A stretch of DNA of 64,000 nucleotides from Pseudomonadota bacterium (GCA_003247575.1 QJZC01000063.1:1-64000); one strand, 5' to 3'. Shown: positions 28,487 to 38,007, counted from the first letter of the stretch. Numbers and translations: made by a program. The notes: generated by a model from the sequence alone, not told the origin.

Positions 28487-30498
28487 TGTCTGCGATCGCG
28501 GGTGTCGTTCCGAGAGCGTGCTTGGGGGTGCTGCTCCTGGCGGCGCTGGCGGTTTCAGGGTGTGTCGAGACACGTGTGATGCGAGGCGGGATCGCCATCC
28601 CGATCGATCAGGCGATCGACGCGGACCTGAAGTCCGCGCGGCGCGACCTCGCTGCAGGGCGCACCGCCGAGGCGCGACGTACTCTCGAAGCGTTTCTCGA
28701 TGAGCTCGGCTCGAGTTCCCGCTCGAACGAAGCGCGCTTTCTGCTCGCTGGAATCTACCGCGACGTAGGTGAGCTCGAACAGGCGGCGCAGCTGTGGCGT
28801 CGCGTCGCCGAGCGCGAGCCGCTCAGTCGGCGTGGAGCCGAGTCCCGCCTGCGCGCGGCGGAGGTCTACCGTGATCTGGGCGATCCCGAGGTGGCCCTAC
28901 GCCTGTTGCGGTCAGGTGACGTTCGGCGCCTGCCCGACGAGCTACAGGCCACCTATCACCGAACTGCGGCGGACGTGGCTCGCCTGGCGGGAGAGTTCTC
29001 GAGTGCGGTGATCGCGCTCGCCTATGCGCGGGCTGCCGAGACCTCGGAGCAGGAGCAGGGCCAGATCGATCTGGAGGTCGCCGAGCTGATCGAGGAACGG
29101 CTACGCGACGAAGAGCTGGAAGCGACCTTGCCGCGACTCCCCAGCGGACGTGTCTATCTGCGTACGGCCTTCGAGCTGGCGCGCCGGCAGATCGCGCGAG
29201 GAGACGCGCAGCTCGCACGTCAGACTCTCGCGGGGCTCCCGGAGGATCTGGATCAGTTCGATCGCGCGATCGTGCTGGGTCTGTTGGACCGAGCCGAGCG
29301 CGCTACGCAGTTCGACACCTTTCCGCTCGGCATTCAGGTTCCGCTCAGCGGCCGCTATTCGAGCTTCGGGCGTTCGGTTCTGCGCGGGATCACCCTGGGG
29401 CTCGGCCTGTTCGACCCGCAGCAGCCCGGCCGCTATCGACTGCTGGTGCGGGATACGCGCGGCGAGCCGCAGCAGGCGATCGCCGCGACCCGCGAGCTGG
29501 CACAAAGCGGCGCCCGACTGATCTTCGGTCCGATGCGATCGGTGGAAGCCGCGGCCTCGGCGCCAGTGGCACAGTCGTCCCGCGTTCCCCTGCTTTCGCT
29601 CGCCGTCCGGCCCGACCTGCCCTACCAGGGGTCCTACGTGTTCCGGATGGGAGTCACCGCGAGTGCGCAGGTCGACGCCTTGGTGGGCTTCGCCATGGGT
29701 GCGCTCGAGGCCCAGCGCTTTGCGATCCTGTATCCGCGCGACGATTACGGACGTGGATTCAAGAACCTTTTCTGGGACGAGGTGGAACGCCGCGGTGGAC
29801 GCATCGTCGGTGTGGAATCGTACGAGCCCGGTGCCGTCGACATTCAGACCGAGGTCAAGAAGCTCGTTGGGTTGCAGTACCTGACGGATAGCGAGCGTCA
29901 GCGCATTCGACGTCGAGACCGCCTCGAGAGGAGGCGCGAAGAGAACGAAGCCGAGCTACGGACGCCCGAGCTCTCCAATCTACCGCCCTACGTGGACTTC
30001 GACGCGCTCTTCATTCCGGATGCCGCGGCTCAGGTCGGGGTCGTGCTGCCGCAGCTTCGCTTCTACGACGTCGCGGATGTCACCTTGCTCGGCCCCAGTG
30101 AATGGAACGATCCGGTGTTGCTCGAACTCGCGGCGAACGAAGCCGAGGGAGCCGTGTTCGTGGACACGTTCGACCCGCGCAGCGAGGATCCGAACGTTCA
30201 AGACTTCATCGCTCGCTACTTCGCCGCGTACGGTGAGGCGCCGGATGCGTATGCAGCTGAAGCCTTCGACGCCGCAGTTCTGCTGACTCGCTTGGTCGAG
30301 CGCGGTGCGCGATCGCCAGACGATCTGGCTCGCACGCTGATGACCTTCCCCGATGATTTGCCCGACTATCGTGGCGTTGCCGGCCTCGTCGGCTTCGACG
30401 AGGTCGGTGGATCGCAGCGTGAACTGTCCCTCCTGACTGTACGCCGCCGACGCATTCAAGCGTACGTTCCGGGCGCACCCGTCGCACGGCGGCGCTAG
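28486..30498 (+). CDS. LpoA-like lipoprotein: helical repeats plus periplasmic-binding-protein domain
   Basis: A 670-residue predicted lipoprotein (lipobox LAVSGC) whose ATG overlaps the dnaJ stop by one base. Residues about 35-270 are TPR-like helical repeats (ARRTLEAFLDELGSSSRSNE, AQLWRRVAEREPLSRRGAES). From about 283 a class-I periplasmic-binding-protein fold follows (LGIQVPLSGRYSSFGRSVLR, LIFGPMRSVEAAASAPVAQ, YVFRMGVTASAQVDALVGF, FDALFIPDAAAQVGVVLPQL). This TPR-PBP combination is that of LpoA, the outer-membrane activator of penicillin-binding protein 1A, and of related ABC-type binding proteins. A role in peptidoglycan synthase activation is inferred from architecture. Its place between dnaJ and lon is unusual. 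Confidence 0.85.
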   Translation: MSAIAGVVPRACLGVLLLAALAVSGCVETRVMRGGIAIPIDQAIDADLKSARRDLAAGRTAEARRTLEAFLDELGSSSRSNEARFLLAGIYRDVGELEQAAQLWRRVAEREPLSRRGAESRLRAAEVYRDLGDPEVALRLLRSGDVRRLPDELQATYHRTAADVARLAGEFSSAVIALAYARAAETSEQEQGQIDLEVAELIEERLRDEELEATLPRLPSGRVYLRTAFELARRQIARGDAQLARQTLAGLPEDLDQFDRAIVLGLLDRAERATQFDTFPLGIQVPLSGRYSSFGRSVLRGITLGLGLFDPQQPGRYRLLVRDTRGEPQQAIAATRELAQSGARLIFGPMRSVEAAASAPVAQSSRVPLLSLAVRPDLPYQGSYVFRMGVTASAQVDALVGFAMGALEAQRFAILYPRDDYGRGFKNLFWDEVERRGGRIVGVESYEPGAVDIQTEVKKLVGLQYLTDSERQRIRRRDRLERRREENEAELRTPELSNLPPYVDFDALFIPDAAAQVGVVLPQLRFYDVADVTLLGPSEWNDPVLLELAANEAEGAVFVDTFDPRSEDPNVQDFIARYFAAYGEAPDAYAAEAFDAAVLLTRLVERGARSPDDLARTLMTFPDDLPDYRGVAGLVGFDEVGGSQRELSLLTVRRRRIQAYVPGAPVARRR

Positions 30499-30681
30499 AC
30501 CTCACTCGGTCGCTCCGTATCCGCGTCGCTGGCGCTCCCTGGCGAATCCAGCCGGGACCCTGTGTGCTGTCTCATCAAGATCGCTTGGCCGTGGGTCGAT
30601 CAACTCGGTGTGCGCAGTGATGCGTACGAAAACAGCACGAGGCGAGCGTTCCGCAAGCTCGGCTTGGGCAAGGAGCGATCC

Positions 30682-33078
30682 TTGGATCAATCGACCCCCG
30701 ATGGCGGCCTAGAAATTCCGCAGACGCTTCCTCTGCTTCCCATTCGCGATGCAGTCGTATTCCCGTCGATGATTCTGCCCCTGTTCGTGGGCCGGGACGT
30801 GTCGATCCAAGCGATCGAAGCCGCGCTACAAGGCGATCGGCTGGTCGCTCTGATCACGCAGCGGTGTCCCGAGGTCGAGGAGCCTCAACCCGAGGATCTC
30901 TTCGAGGTGGGTACCGTCGGGATGGTCATGCGCATGATCCGTCTTCCGGATGGGCGTCTCAAGGTGCTGGTGCAGGGTCTGTCAAAGCTGCGCGTGCGGC
31001 ACGTGCTGCGCACGGAGCCCTATATCGAAGCGGAGGTCGAGGAGCTCGCAGCAGAGTCGGGAGCTGAGTGGAGTGTCGAGGCCGAAGCGCTCGTGCGCAG
31101 CGTGCGCGAGAAGGTCGAGGAGCTGCTACCGCTCAAGCAGCTTCCGCCAGAGATTCTATCGGTGACCTCGAGCGTCGACGATCCGTCACGTCTGGCGGAT
31201 CTCGTCGCGTCGAATCTGCGACTGCGGATCGAAGAGGCACAAGAGGTTCTCGAGATCCTGGACCCGCTGGACCGCTTGCGGAAGATCGATTCGTTGCTTC
31301 GGCGCGAGCTGGCTGTGTCGAACATGCAAGCCGAGATCCTCACCCAGGCGCGAGAGGAGATGACCCGTTCACAGCGCGAAGCCTTCCTGCGCGAGCAGCT
31401 GCGCACGATCCAGGCCGAGCTCGGTGAGTCGGAAGAACGTGCAGGAGAAATCGAAGAGCTCCGCCACAAGATCGAGACGGTGGGGATGCCGGATGAGGCG
31501 CGCAAGGAGGCCGATCGCCAGCTCACCCGTCTCGAGCGCATGCACCCGGACTCCTCGGAGACTCAGGTCGTACGAACCTACTTGGAGTGGATGGTCGACC
31601 TTCCCTGGTCGGCCCGTTCGGACGATCAGCTCAATCTCGATCACGCGCGGGAAGTTCTGGAGCGAGACCATGCCTACCTGCACAAGGTCAAGGAGCGGAT
31701 CCTTGAGTTTCTGGCCGTGCGAAAGCTGCGCGGCAGCGACATGGGCAAGGGTCCGATCCTGTGTCTGGTGGGCCCGCCTGGAGTGGGCAAGAGCTCCCTG
31801 GGCCGCGCGCTCGCTGGCGCGATGGGGCGCGAGTTTGTCAGCATGTCGCTCGGCGGTGTGCGCGATGAGGCCGAGATTCGGGGGCATCGGCGTACGTATG
31901 TGGGTGCGATGCCGGGCCGAATCATTCAGGCCATGCGCCAGGCGGGTACGATGAACCCGGTGTTCATGCTGGACGAGATCGACAAGCTGGGCGCGGACTA
32001 CCGGGGCGATCCCGCGGCGGCCATGCTCGAGGTGTTGGATCCAGCGCAGAATGGGCACTTTCGCGATCACTATCTGAACGTGCCGTTCGACCTTTCGCAG
32101 GTGTTGTTCTTTGCGACCGCCAACTTGACGGATCCGATTCCGCGTGCGCTCTTCGACCGCATGGAAGTGATCCAGCTTCCCGGCTACACGCCAGAAGAGA
32201 AGGAGGTGATCGCGAGTCGCTATCTGGTCGCACGGCAGGTCAAGGAGTGCGGCCTCACCGACAAGGGAATCAAGATTTCGCGCGCGACCTTGCGCGAAGT
32301 GATCACGCGCTACACGCAGGAGTCTGGTGTCCGGAACCTCGAGCGCGAGATCGGTCGCATGCTGCGCAAGGTTGCGCGGCGCATCGCCGAGGGGGAAGCG
32401 GAGAGCGTATCGATCACGCTGCGCAATCTGCGTAGCTATCTAGGTCCTCCGCCCGTGCTCGATGAAGGTATTCCGCGTCGCAACGAGGTCGGCCTCGCGC
32501 GTGGCTTGGCCTGGACCGCGACCGGTGGAGAGGTACTCGTGATCGAGGCGTCGATGGTGCGCGGGCGCGGGCTCACGTTGACCGGCCATCTGGGCGACGT
32601 GATGCGCGAGTCGGGACAGGCGGCGATGTCGTATGTCCGCGGCCGCGCCGAACAGCTGGGAATCCAGCAATCCATTTCTCGGCACGAGATTCATGTTCAC
32701 GTCCCGGCGGGCGCGACGCCCAAGGATGGACCGTCGGCCGGGGTGACGATGGCGACCGCCATCACCTCGCTACTGACCGGGATTCCGGTGCGCTCGAACG
32801 TGGCGATGACCGGCGAGGTCACTCTTCGCGGGCGCGTGCTCCCGGTCGGAGGGGTGCGCGAGAAGGCCCTGGCGGCGCTGCGGCGCGGCATCACGCGGGT
32901 GATCGTGCCCGAGGCCAACCGGCATGATCTCGACGAGATTCCACCCGAGCTGGCTCGGAAGATCGAGTTCCTGTTCGTCCGGAGCATGGACGAAGTGCTC
33001 GAGGTCGCATTGACCGAGCCGCTCGTACCTGGATCCGGTCGGCGTCCATCCCGACCGCGCCCCCACGCGAGCTCGTAG
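30682..33078 (+). CDS. lon: ATP-dependent Lon protease
   Basis: A 798-residue cytoplasmic AAA+ serine protease that degrades damaged and regulatory proteins. Start is a TTG at 30682 with GGAG 7 nt upstream, which gives the normal Lon N-terminus (IPQTLPLLPIRDAVVFPSM); the frame is open 40 codons further without family similarity. Walker A is GPPGVGKSSLG near residue 364, Walker B VFMLDEIDKLG, and the Ser-Lys dyad is in KDGPSAGVTMA and GGVREKALAALR. It follows the chaperone genes, so the region is a proteostasis block. Confidence 0.96.
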   Translation: MDQSTPDGGLEIPQTLPLLPIRDAVVFPSMILPLFVGRDVSIQAIEAALQGDRLVALITQRCPEVEEPQPEDLFEVGTVGMVMRMIRLPDGRLKVLVQGLSKLRVRHVLRTEPYIEAEVEELAAESGAEWSVEAEALVRSVREKVEELLPLKQLPPEILSVTSSVDDPSRLADLVASNLRLRIEEAQEVLEILDPLDRLRKIDSLLRRELAVSNMQAEILTQAREEMTRSQREAFLREQLRTIQAELGESEERAGEIEELRHKIETVGMPDEARKEADRQLTRLERMHPDSSETQVVRTYLEWMVDLPWSARSDDQLNLDHAREVLERDHAYLHKVKERILEFLAVRKLRGSDMGKGPILCLVGPPGVGKSSLGRALAGAMGREFVSMSLGGVRDEAEIRGHRRTYVGAMPGRIIQAMRQAGTMNPVFMLDEIDKLGADYRGDPAAAMLEVLDPAQNGHFRDHYLNVPFDLSQVLFFATANLTDPIPRALFDRMEVIQLPGYTPEEKEVIASRYLVARQVKECGLTDKGIKISRATLREVITRYTQESGVRNLEREIGRMLRKVARRIAEGEAESVSITLRNLRSYLGPPPVLDEGIPRRNEVGLARGLAWTATGGEVLVIEASMVRGRGLTLTGHLGDVMRESGQAAMSYVRGRAEQLGIQQSISRHEIHVHVPAGATPKDGPSAGVTMATAITSLLTGIPVRSNVAMTGEVTLRGRVLPVGGVREKALAALRRGITRVIVPEANRHDLDEIPPELARKIEFLFVRSMDEVLEVALTEPLVPGSGRRPSRPRPHASS

Positions 33079-33188
33079 CGGCGCGCGTCCCTGACGAACG
33101 TCAGTGTCGCCGGCTGAGTCGGCGGGGCCGGTTTGGTGCTCGCGCTGGCACTCGACGTAGGTCGGGTCGGGCGCGATAGACTGGAGCC

Positions 33189-34235
33189 GTGAAGAGGCTC
33201 GATGTCTCCAGACTCGGCGAACTCGGATTGATCGAGGCGCTACGCCAGCGTGCGGGATCGGCTCGTGAAACGGGACTGGTGGGGATCGGAGACGACGCGG
33301 CCGTTCTGCGCCCGAGTCGAGCCGCGGACTGGGTGAGCAGTGTCGATGCGCTCATCGAGGACGTTCACTTTCGCTGGAGCACGAGCGACCCACGTTCACT
33401 CGGGTGCAAGGCACTCGAGGTCAACCTGTCGGATCTGGCCGCCATGGGAGCGCGCCCGCGAGGATTCCTGCTCTCGTGGGCGCTGCCCGCGGACGCACCC
33501 GCGGATGCGGTGGATGGGGTCGTCTCTGGCCTGCTCGCCGTAGCTCGCAAGGCGAGCTGTCCGTTGCTCGGTGGAGATACCGTGGCCGGGCCCTGCTGGA
33601 TGCTCTCGATCACCGTCTTCGGTGAAGTGCCCCGTGGGCGCGCGCTGCTGCGCAGTGGTGCGCGCGTAGGTGACCGAATCCTCGTGACGGGGAGCCTCGG
33701 GGGGGCCGCACTCGGGTTGGCGTGGCTCGAGGGGAAGCGGAGCCGAGCTGTTCGCGGGGGTCGGGAACTCGAGCGGGAACTCCGGCCATTCGTCGGGCGC
33801 CAGCTGCGACCGAAGGCCCGGCTCGCGGAGGGGGTGTGCCTGGCGGAAACTGGATTCGTGACTGCTGCGATGGATCTCTCCGATGGTCTCGCGCTGGATC
33901 TCCAACGCTTGGCAGAGGCGAGTGGGGTAGGGGCGCGTGTGCTCCTCGATCGAATTCCACTCATGCGCGGCCTGCGGCGAGGGTGTTCCGCTCTGTCCCT
34001 CGATGCCGAGGGGCTTGCCCTGGCCGGGGGTGAGGACTACGAGCTTCTCTTCTGCGTCGAGCCGGATGCCCCGACCGCAGTGGAAATTTCGCGGCAGATC
34101 GGGTGCAAGGTGAGCGAGATCGGTGTGACCACCGCGGAGCCTGGAGTTTGCTACTGGCGCCGATCCGGGGCGGTTGTCCAGAGCTGGCGTGGCTACGAGC
34201 ACTTCAAGCGGATCGGCTGCAAGTCCGACAAGTAG
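33189..34235 (+). CDS. thiL: Thiamine-monophosphate kinase
   Basis: A 348-residue enzyme that phosphorylates thiamine monophosphate to the active diphosphate. GTG start. Family motifs are LVGIGDDAAVLRPS, SVDALIEDVHFR, KALEVNLSDLAAMGARP, LLGGDTVAGP, AMDLSDGLALDLQRLAEASG and LAGGEDYELLFCVEP. The length and motif order are standard for ThiL. The mcp start follows 31 nt after its stop, so thiL may head the chemosensory transcript; no other thiamine gene is nearby. Confidence 0.95.
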   Translation: MKRLDVSRLGELGLIEALRQRAGSARETGLVGIGDDAAVLRPSRAADWVSSVDALIEDVHFRWSTSDPRSLGCKALEVNLSDLAAMGARPRGFLLSWALPADAPADAVDGVVSGLLAVARKASCPLLGGDTVAGPCWMLSITVFGEVPRGRALLRSGARVGDRILVTGSLGGAALGLAWLEGKRSRAVRGGRELERELRPFVGRQLRPKARLAEGVCLAETGFVTAAMDLSDGLALDLQRLAEASGVGARVLLDRIPLMRGLRRGCSALSLDAEGLALAGGEDYELLFCVEPDAPTAVEISRQIGCKVSEIGVTTAEPGVCYWRRSGAVVQSWRGYEHFKRIGCKSDK

Positions 34236-34266
34236 TTGAACTGCCCAGCAGAGGTCCGAGGAAGGC

Positions 34267-35517
34267 TTGCGTCTCGAATTCGGTAAAAAGTGCGCGCTCG
34301 GCTTCTTCTTTGTTGCCGCGCTTTCGCTCGGGCTACCGACGTTGCTCGAGAGCTTCGGCGTGAACGAGACGTTTGCCAAGTACTTGACCCTGGGCGTTGC
34401 GTTCTGTTGTGGATGGATGCTCGCAAACCAGATCACGCAGAACGTGCGCTTGCTGCGCGCCTGCACCGACCGCATCAGTCAGGGAGATCTCAAGCAGGGG
34501 GTCGAAGTCCCCGGTGGGCGGCACTTCCCCGATGAGACTGTCGATCTCGCCCGCTCGATCCAAGACATGGTCGAGAGCTTGTGCGAGCTGGTCGGACACA
34601 TTCAGAAGGCCGCCGACCAGGTGAAGACCTCGTCTGAGGAGCTCTCGCTGTCGTCACAGGGTGTCAAGAAGACGAGCCAGGAGATCTCGGAGACGATGCA
34701 GCAGGTCGCGAAGGGAGCCGAGAGTCAGCAGTCCGACGTGACTCATAGTGCTGCTCATGTGCACGCGATCGCCGAAGCCATTCGGGCGAATGCCGACGCG
34801 GCCCGCGAGGCCTTCCGCTTTGCCGAAGATACGCATCAGCGCTCGACGGTCGGAGTCGATCTGTCCCGGCTCACGGTGAGCCAGATGGAGAGTCTCTTCG
34901 AGCGTGTGGACGAAGCCGCGCGCCAGGTCGTTCGTCTGGAAGAGAAGACGCGATCCGTGAACCGAATCGCGGAGGTCATCACGAGCATCGCCGAGAAGAC
35001 CCATCTGCTATCACTGAATGCCTCGATCGAGGCGGCGCGTGCGGGCGATGCGGGACGCGGATTCTCCGCTGTTGCCGATGAGATCCGAAAGCTCGCCGAG
35101 GGTGCGGGGACTCAGGCGGAGCAGATCGGAGAGATCGTGGGGCAGCTCGAAGCAGAGTCTGGACGCATCTCTGGCTTGATGACGAGCATGGGGGAGGACG
35201 TGCGCGGAGGGCGGGAGGATCTCGACAGCATTCTGCGCGCGCTCGAACAGATTCAAACGGCGTCGCGCGAGGTGTCGCAGCGGTCCGGTGCGATCTTCGA
35301 GAAGGCAGAGGATACGGCTTCCGAGGCGAGCCGTATGGCCGAAGACATCGAGAGTATTGCCGGAGTTGCCAAGGGCAACGTGCGCGCTACGGACGACATG
35401 CGCAGGCTACTCTCCGTCCAAGCCGAAGAGATGGATGCGGTGGTGAATCAGGCGCGACGTCTCTTCGAGATGTCGGTGCGTCTCGGCGAGGTCGCAGGGA
35501 GGTTCCGCACCGGATGA
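34267..35517 (+). CDS. Methyl-accepting chemotaxis protein without a periplasmic ligand domain
   Basis: A 416-residue chemoreceptor with a TTG start behind AGGAAGG. Two membrane helices (about residues 8-27 and 40-57) are joined by only about 12 residues ([12 protein letters not shown]), so there is no extracytoplasmic sensor domain. A HAMP linker follows ([20 protein letters not shown]), then a long coiled coil with the conserved hairpin tip ([20 protein letters not shown]). It probably senses a membrane or cytoplasmic state, or takes input from a partner protein. Its stop overlaps the CheW-like gene (ATGA). Confidence 0.92.
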   Translation: MRLEFGKKCALGFFFVAALSLGLPTLLESFGVNETFAKYLTLGVAFCCGWMLANQITQNVRLLRACTDRISQGDLKQGVEVPGGRHFPDETVDLARSIQDMVESLCELVGHIQKAADQVKTSSEELSLSSQGVKKTSQEISETMQQVAKGAESQQSDVTHSAAHVHAIAEAIRANADAAREAFRFAEDTHQRSTVGVDLSRLTVSQMESLFERVDEAARQVVRLEEKTRSVNRIAEVITSIAEKTHLLSLNASIEAARAGDAGRGFSAVADEIRKLAEGAGTQAEQIGEIVGQLEAESGRISGLMTSMGEDVRGGREDLDSILRALEQIQTASREVSQRSGAIFEKAEDTASEASRMAEDIESIAGVAKGNVRATDDMRRLLSVQAEEMDAVVNQARRLFEMSVRLGEVAGRFRTG

Positions 35518-36038
35518 CGACTCCCAGCCTGAATCTCGCCGATTGGGCGAACGTAGCGAGGCCGCCCTCGACCTGGCTGGTATTTGCGGTCGGCCGCTAC
35601 ACGTACACGATCGAGCTCTCGGACGTTGCAGAGGTGCTCGCTGCTCGAGCCCTGCATCTCGTGCCCCTGATTGCGCGCGAGATTGGAGGGGTCCTGAACG
35701 TACGCGGTGAGCCGTTGCCAGTCGTCGATGGTGGTGCCGTCCTGCAGACGCGATCGACCGGCTCGACTCGACATGTTCTTGTTTTCGAGAACGACGACCG
35801 ACGCATGGGGTTGCTCGTGGACTACGTGCTTCGGATCGACCGTGACTTTTCCCCCGATCGACTGGATGCGCACGAAGCACCTGACGATGATGGGGGATGC
35901 ATCTCGATGTGGAGGCGGAGCCCTCAGGGTGGGGCGCTGGGCATTGTAGATACTGATTCACTACTCGCTCGCGCAGCGAATCTACTGTGCGGAGAGAACC
36001 TGGAAAGTAGGGAGGAGCCATGTCAAAACGCGTTCTGA
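35514..36038 (+). CDS. cheW: CheW-like coupling protein
   Basis: A 174-residue CheW-domain protein linking receptor and CheA. The CheW beta-barrel pattern is [42 protein letters not shown] and [22 protein letters not shown]. It overlaps the receptor by 4 nt and the following cheY by 19 nt, so the three are translationally coupled. It has a C-terminal tail of about 20 residues beyond the domain; part of that tail is encoded by the region shared with cheY. Confidence 0.9.
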   Translation: MTTPSLNLADWANVARPPSTWLVFAVGRYTYTIELSDVAEVLAARALHLVPLIAREIGGVLNVRGEPLPVVDGGAVLQTRSTGSTRHVLVFENDDRRMGLLVDYVLRIDRDFSPDRLDAHEAPDDDGGCISMWRRSPQGGALGIVDTDSLLARAANLLCGENLESREEPCQNAF

Positions 36039-36391
36039 TCGCCGACGACGCGGCATATATGCGGGAGATGCTACGAGATATCCTGACGCAGGGCGGGTAT
36101 ACCGTGGTCGCGGAAGCTTCGGACGGCGATGAGGCGGTCGAGGCATTCGCGGAGCACACCCCGGACCTGGTCACGCTGGATATCGTGATGCCGCGCAAGA
36201 GTGGCCTCGAGGCATTGCGCGAGATCATGCAGCGAGATCCGGGGGCGTGTGTCGTCATGTGTAGCGCACTCGGGCAGGAAGCACTGGTCAAGGACATGCT
36301 CTCTGCTGGAGCCCGCGGATACCTGGTCAAGCCGTTCAAGCCCGACCAGGTGATCGAGGTCGTCGGAAAGGCCTTGGAGAAATCTGAATAG
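36020..36391 (+). CDS. cheY: CheY-like response regulator of the chemosensory operon
   Basis: A 123-residue receiver domain. Acidic pair DD at 9-10 ([12 protein letters not shown]), phospho-acceptor Asp in LVTLDIVMPRKSG, switch Ser in VVMCSALGQE and Lys in YLVKPFKPDQ. The start ATG has GGGAGGAG upstream, inside the end of cheW (19-nt overlap). It would receive phosphate from the P1 domain encoded 12 nt downstream; the CheC-like phosphatase at 38007 is the likely off-switch. Confidence 0.95.
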   Translation: MSKRVLIADDAAYMREMLRDILTQGGYTVVAEASDGDEAVEAFAEHTPDLVTLDIVMPRKSGLEALREIMQRDPGACVVMCSALGQEALVKDMLSAGARGYLVKPFKPDQVIEVVGKALEKSE

Positions 36392-36403
36392 AGGTCGGAG
36401 CGC

Positions 36404-36901
36404 GTGGATCTCAACAAGTACCGCCAGCTCTTCGTCGACGAAGCGACGGATCATCTCGCTGAGATGGTGCGGGCTCTCTCCGTGCTCGAGTCCGAGAGCG
36501 GAGATCCGGCCGAAGCCGTGGATACACTGTTTCGGATGACGCATTCGATCAAGGGGATGGCGGCTTCTCTGGATTACTTGTCCGTGTCCACGCTTGCGCA
36601 CAAGCTCGAGGACTGGCTGGAGCCGATGCGCAAAGCCGGGAGCGTGCCCGAGACGGCTTTCGGGCTGCTCTATGAATCGGTTCAGGCGATGGAGGAGATG
36701 GTCGCGGTCGTGGAGCGTACGGGGGATCCACCACCCCCACGTGACGATCTCATTCGGCGCATATTGGAGCCACCAATGCCCGCGCCGCGCGCTCAGGAGG
36801 TGCGCGAGAGCGCAAAAAAAACCAGGACGTGCGGAGCCATCCGCTCCCGCGTAGCGTCCGGGTCCGAACCGAGGCGGTCGACCGCTTTCTCGCTTCCGTA
36901 G
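36404..36901 (+). CDS. cheA: CheA P1 (HPt) domain frame: stand-alone phosphotransfer protein or N-terminus of frameshifted CheA
   Basis: A GTG start with GGAG. Residues 1-115 are a histidine phosphotransfer domain with phospho-His47 in RMTHSIKGMAASLDY and the second helix pair (LAHKLEDWLEPMRKAG, LLYESVQAMEEMVAVVERTG). Read straight, the frame continues 27 unrelated codons after the A8 run at 36814-36821 and stops at 36901, giving 165 residues. If the ribosome slips -1 at codons 138-139, translation passes into the kinase frame and makes a 534-residue CheA (P1-P3-P4-P5, no P2). See the frameshift-signal entry. A single-base assembly error in the A-run is the main alternative. Confidence 0.9.
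   Translation: MDLNKYRQLFVDEATDHLAEMVRALSVLESESGDPAEAVDTLFRMTHSIKGMAASLDYLSVSTLAHKLEDWLEPMRKAGSVPETAFGLLYESVQAMEEMVAVVERTGDPPPPRDDLIRRILEPPMPAPRAQEVRESAKKTRTCGAIRSRVASGSEPRRSTAFSLP
36795..36844 (+). promoter_or_regulatory. Candidate programmed -1 ribosomal frameshift signal in cheA
   Basis: Three parts are seen. An internal Shine-Dalgarno AGGAGG lies at 36795-36800. A slippery A_AAA_AAA in the P1 frame lies at 36814-36820, inside an A8 run (36814-36821). A hairpin pairs GCGGA (36831-36835) with TCCGC (36840-36844), starting 10 nt after the slippery site. The spacer from AGGAGG is 13 nt. This is the layout known for E. coli dnaX. The AGGAGG is 28 nt from the GTG of the kinase frame, too far to serve as its start signal. 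Confidence 0.6.
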
Positions 36902-38007
36902 GGGATCTCATGCAGCACCAAGCTCGACTCGAGAACTTGCAGCGTGAGCTTCCCTACTGGGATGGCAAACCAGAGTTCGACGAGGAACTCGAGGGCATGC
37001 AGCGTATCGTCCGTGACTTGAGGCGCCGCGCGCTCGATATTCGGACCACGCCCGTGCGGAGAGTGCTGGAGCGACTCCCACGGGTTGCGAGGGAGCTTGC
37101 AACCAGTCTTGGAAAGCAGGTTCGGGTCGAGATCGTCGGTGAGGAAGTCGAGGCAGACCGCGCGGTGCTGGACCACCTCGACGACCCGCTGCTGCACCTG
37201 GTCAGGAATGCCCTGGATCATGGCATCGAGCTGCCGGAGCGGCGCAAGGCGGCGGGCAAGGATCCGGTGGGTACGTTGAGGATTACTGCAGCCAGCGAAG
37301 GCGGCCGGTTGAGCCTGCGGCTCGAGGACGATGGCTGTGGGCTGGATGCCGAGCGCGTACGGCGGCGCGCGGTCGAGCGCGGCATGCCGTCGGAGGTCGC
37401 CGAGGATCTACCGATCGAGCGCTTGGGCGAGCTGCTCTTCGAAGCGGGAATGTCTACCCGGGACGAGGTCAGCGAGCTGTCCGGGCGCGGGGTCGGGCTG
37501 GACGCGGTACGTCGCAGCGTCGAGGCGCTGGGCGGCTCCGTCAGTGTGGTCTCCCCCGAGGGAGGGGGCATGGGCTTCCACCTCGACCTGCCCTCGATGG
37601 TGGCTCTCCAGCGGGTGCTGATCCTGCGCGTGTCCGGCCATCGCGTCGCCCTTCCCGTGACGCGACTAGACTGCGTGCTCGATGTACGCGACTCTGCGAT
37701 CGAGCGAGCTGGCGACGAAGCCTTTCTGTTCTATCAAGACGAGCCCATCCCCGTGTTCGATCTCGCGAGGCACCTAGCGTTGCCCGTCAACGAGGATGAT
37801 ACCGCGGGCAATGTCGTGTTGCTCGATGCGCGCGGATTCCGCTTGGGGATGCGAGTCGATCGCGCTCAGGCGGATCAGGAGGTCTACGTACGCGAGGTGC
37901 CCGCGGCCCTGGCGGGCCTGAAACACCTGGGCGGAGTGGCGATTCTGTCGGACGGGGCACCGATCTTCTTGCTCGAGCTCGGTGCCCTCCTGGAGAACTT
38001 TATCTGA
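36829..38007 (+). CDS. cheA: CheA kinase core frame (P3-P4-P5)
   Basis: The frame enters by -1 shift from the P1 frame (fused codons would run ...AKKNQDVRSHPLP) or could start at the GTG at 36829, which has no ribosome site. It carries the P3 dimerisation helix (VRTEAVDRFLASVGDLMQHQ), the P4 ATPase with N box HLVRNALDHGIELPERR, G1 EDDGCGLDAERV and G2 SGRGVGLDAVRRSVEALGG, and the P5 CheW-like domain (VLILRVSGHRVALPV to LLELGALLENF). It lacks P1, so on its own it could only act in trans on the separate HPt protein, as in split CheA systems. Its stop overlaps the CheC-like ATG by one base. Confidence 0.9.
   Translation: MRSHPLPRSVRVRTEAVDRFLASVGDLMQHQARLENLQRELPYWDGKPEFDEELEGMQRIVRDLRRRALDIRTTPVRRVLERLPRVARELATSLGKQVRVEIVGEEVEADRAVLDHLDDPLLHLVRNALDHGIELPERRKAAGKDPVGTLRITAASEGGRLSLRLEDDGCGLDAERVRRRAVERGMPSEVAEDLPIERLGELLFEAGMSTRDEVSELSGRGVGLDAVRRSVEALGGSVSVVSPEGGGMGFHLDLPSMVALQRVLILRVSGHRVALPVTRLDCVLDVRDSAIERAGDEAFLFYQDEPIPVFDLARHLALPVNEDDTAGNVVLLDARGFRLGMRVDRAQADQEVYVREVPAALAGLKHLGGVAILSDGAPIFLLELGALLENFI

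Noticed and set aside
30562-30681. Longer Lon N-terminus from the ATG at 30562
   Set aside because: The extra 40 residues lack similarity to Lon, whereas the TTG at 30682 has GGAG and yields the normal N-terminus.
36404-38007. cheA as a pseudogene
   Set aside because: The two frames join exactly at an A-run slippery site with stimulatory elements, and both parts keep all functional motifs. A broken gene would not keep the P3-P5 half free of defects with such a signal. An assembly error remains possible and is noted.
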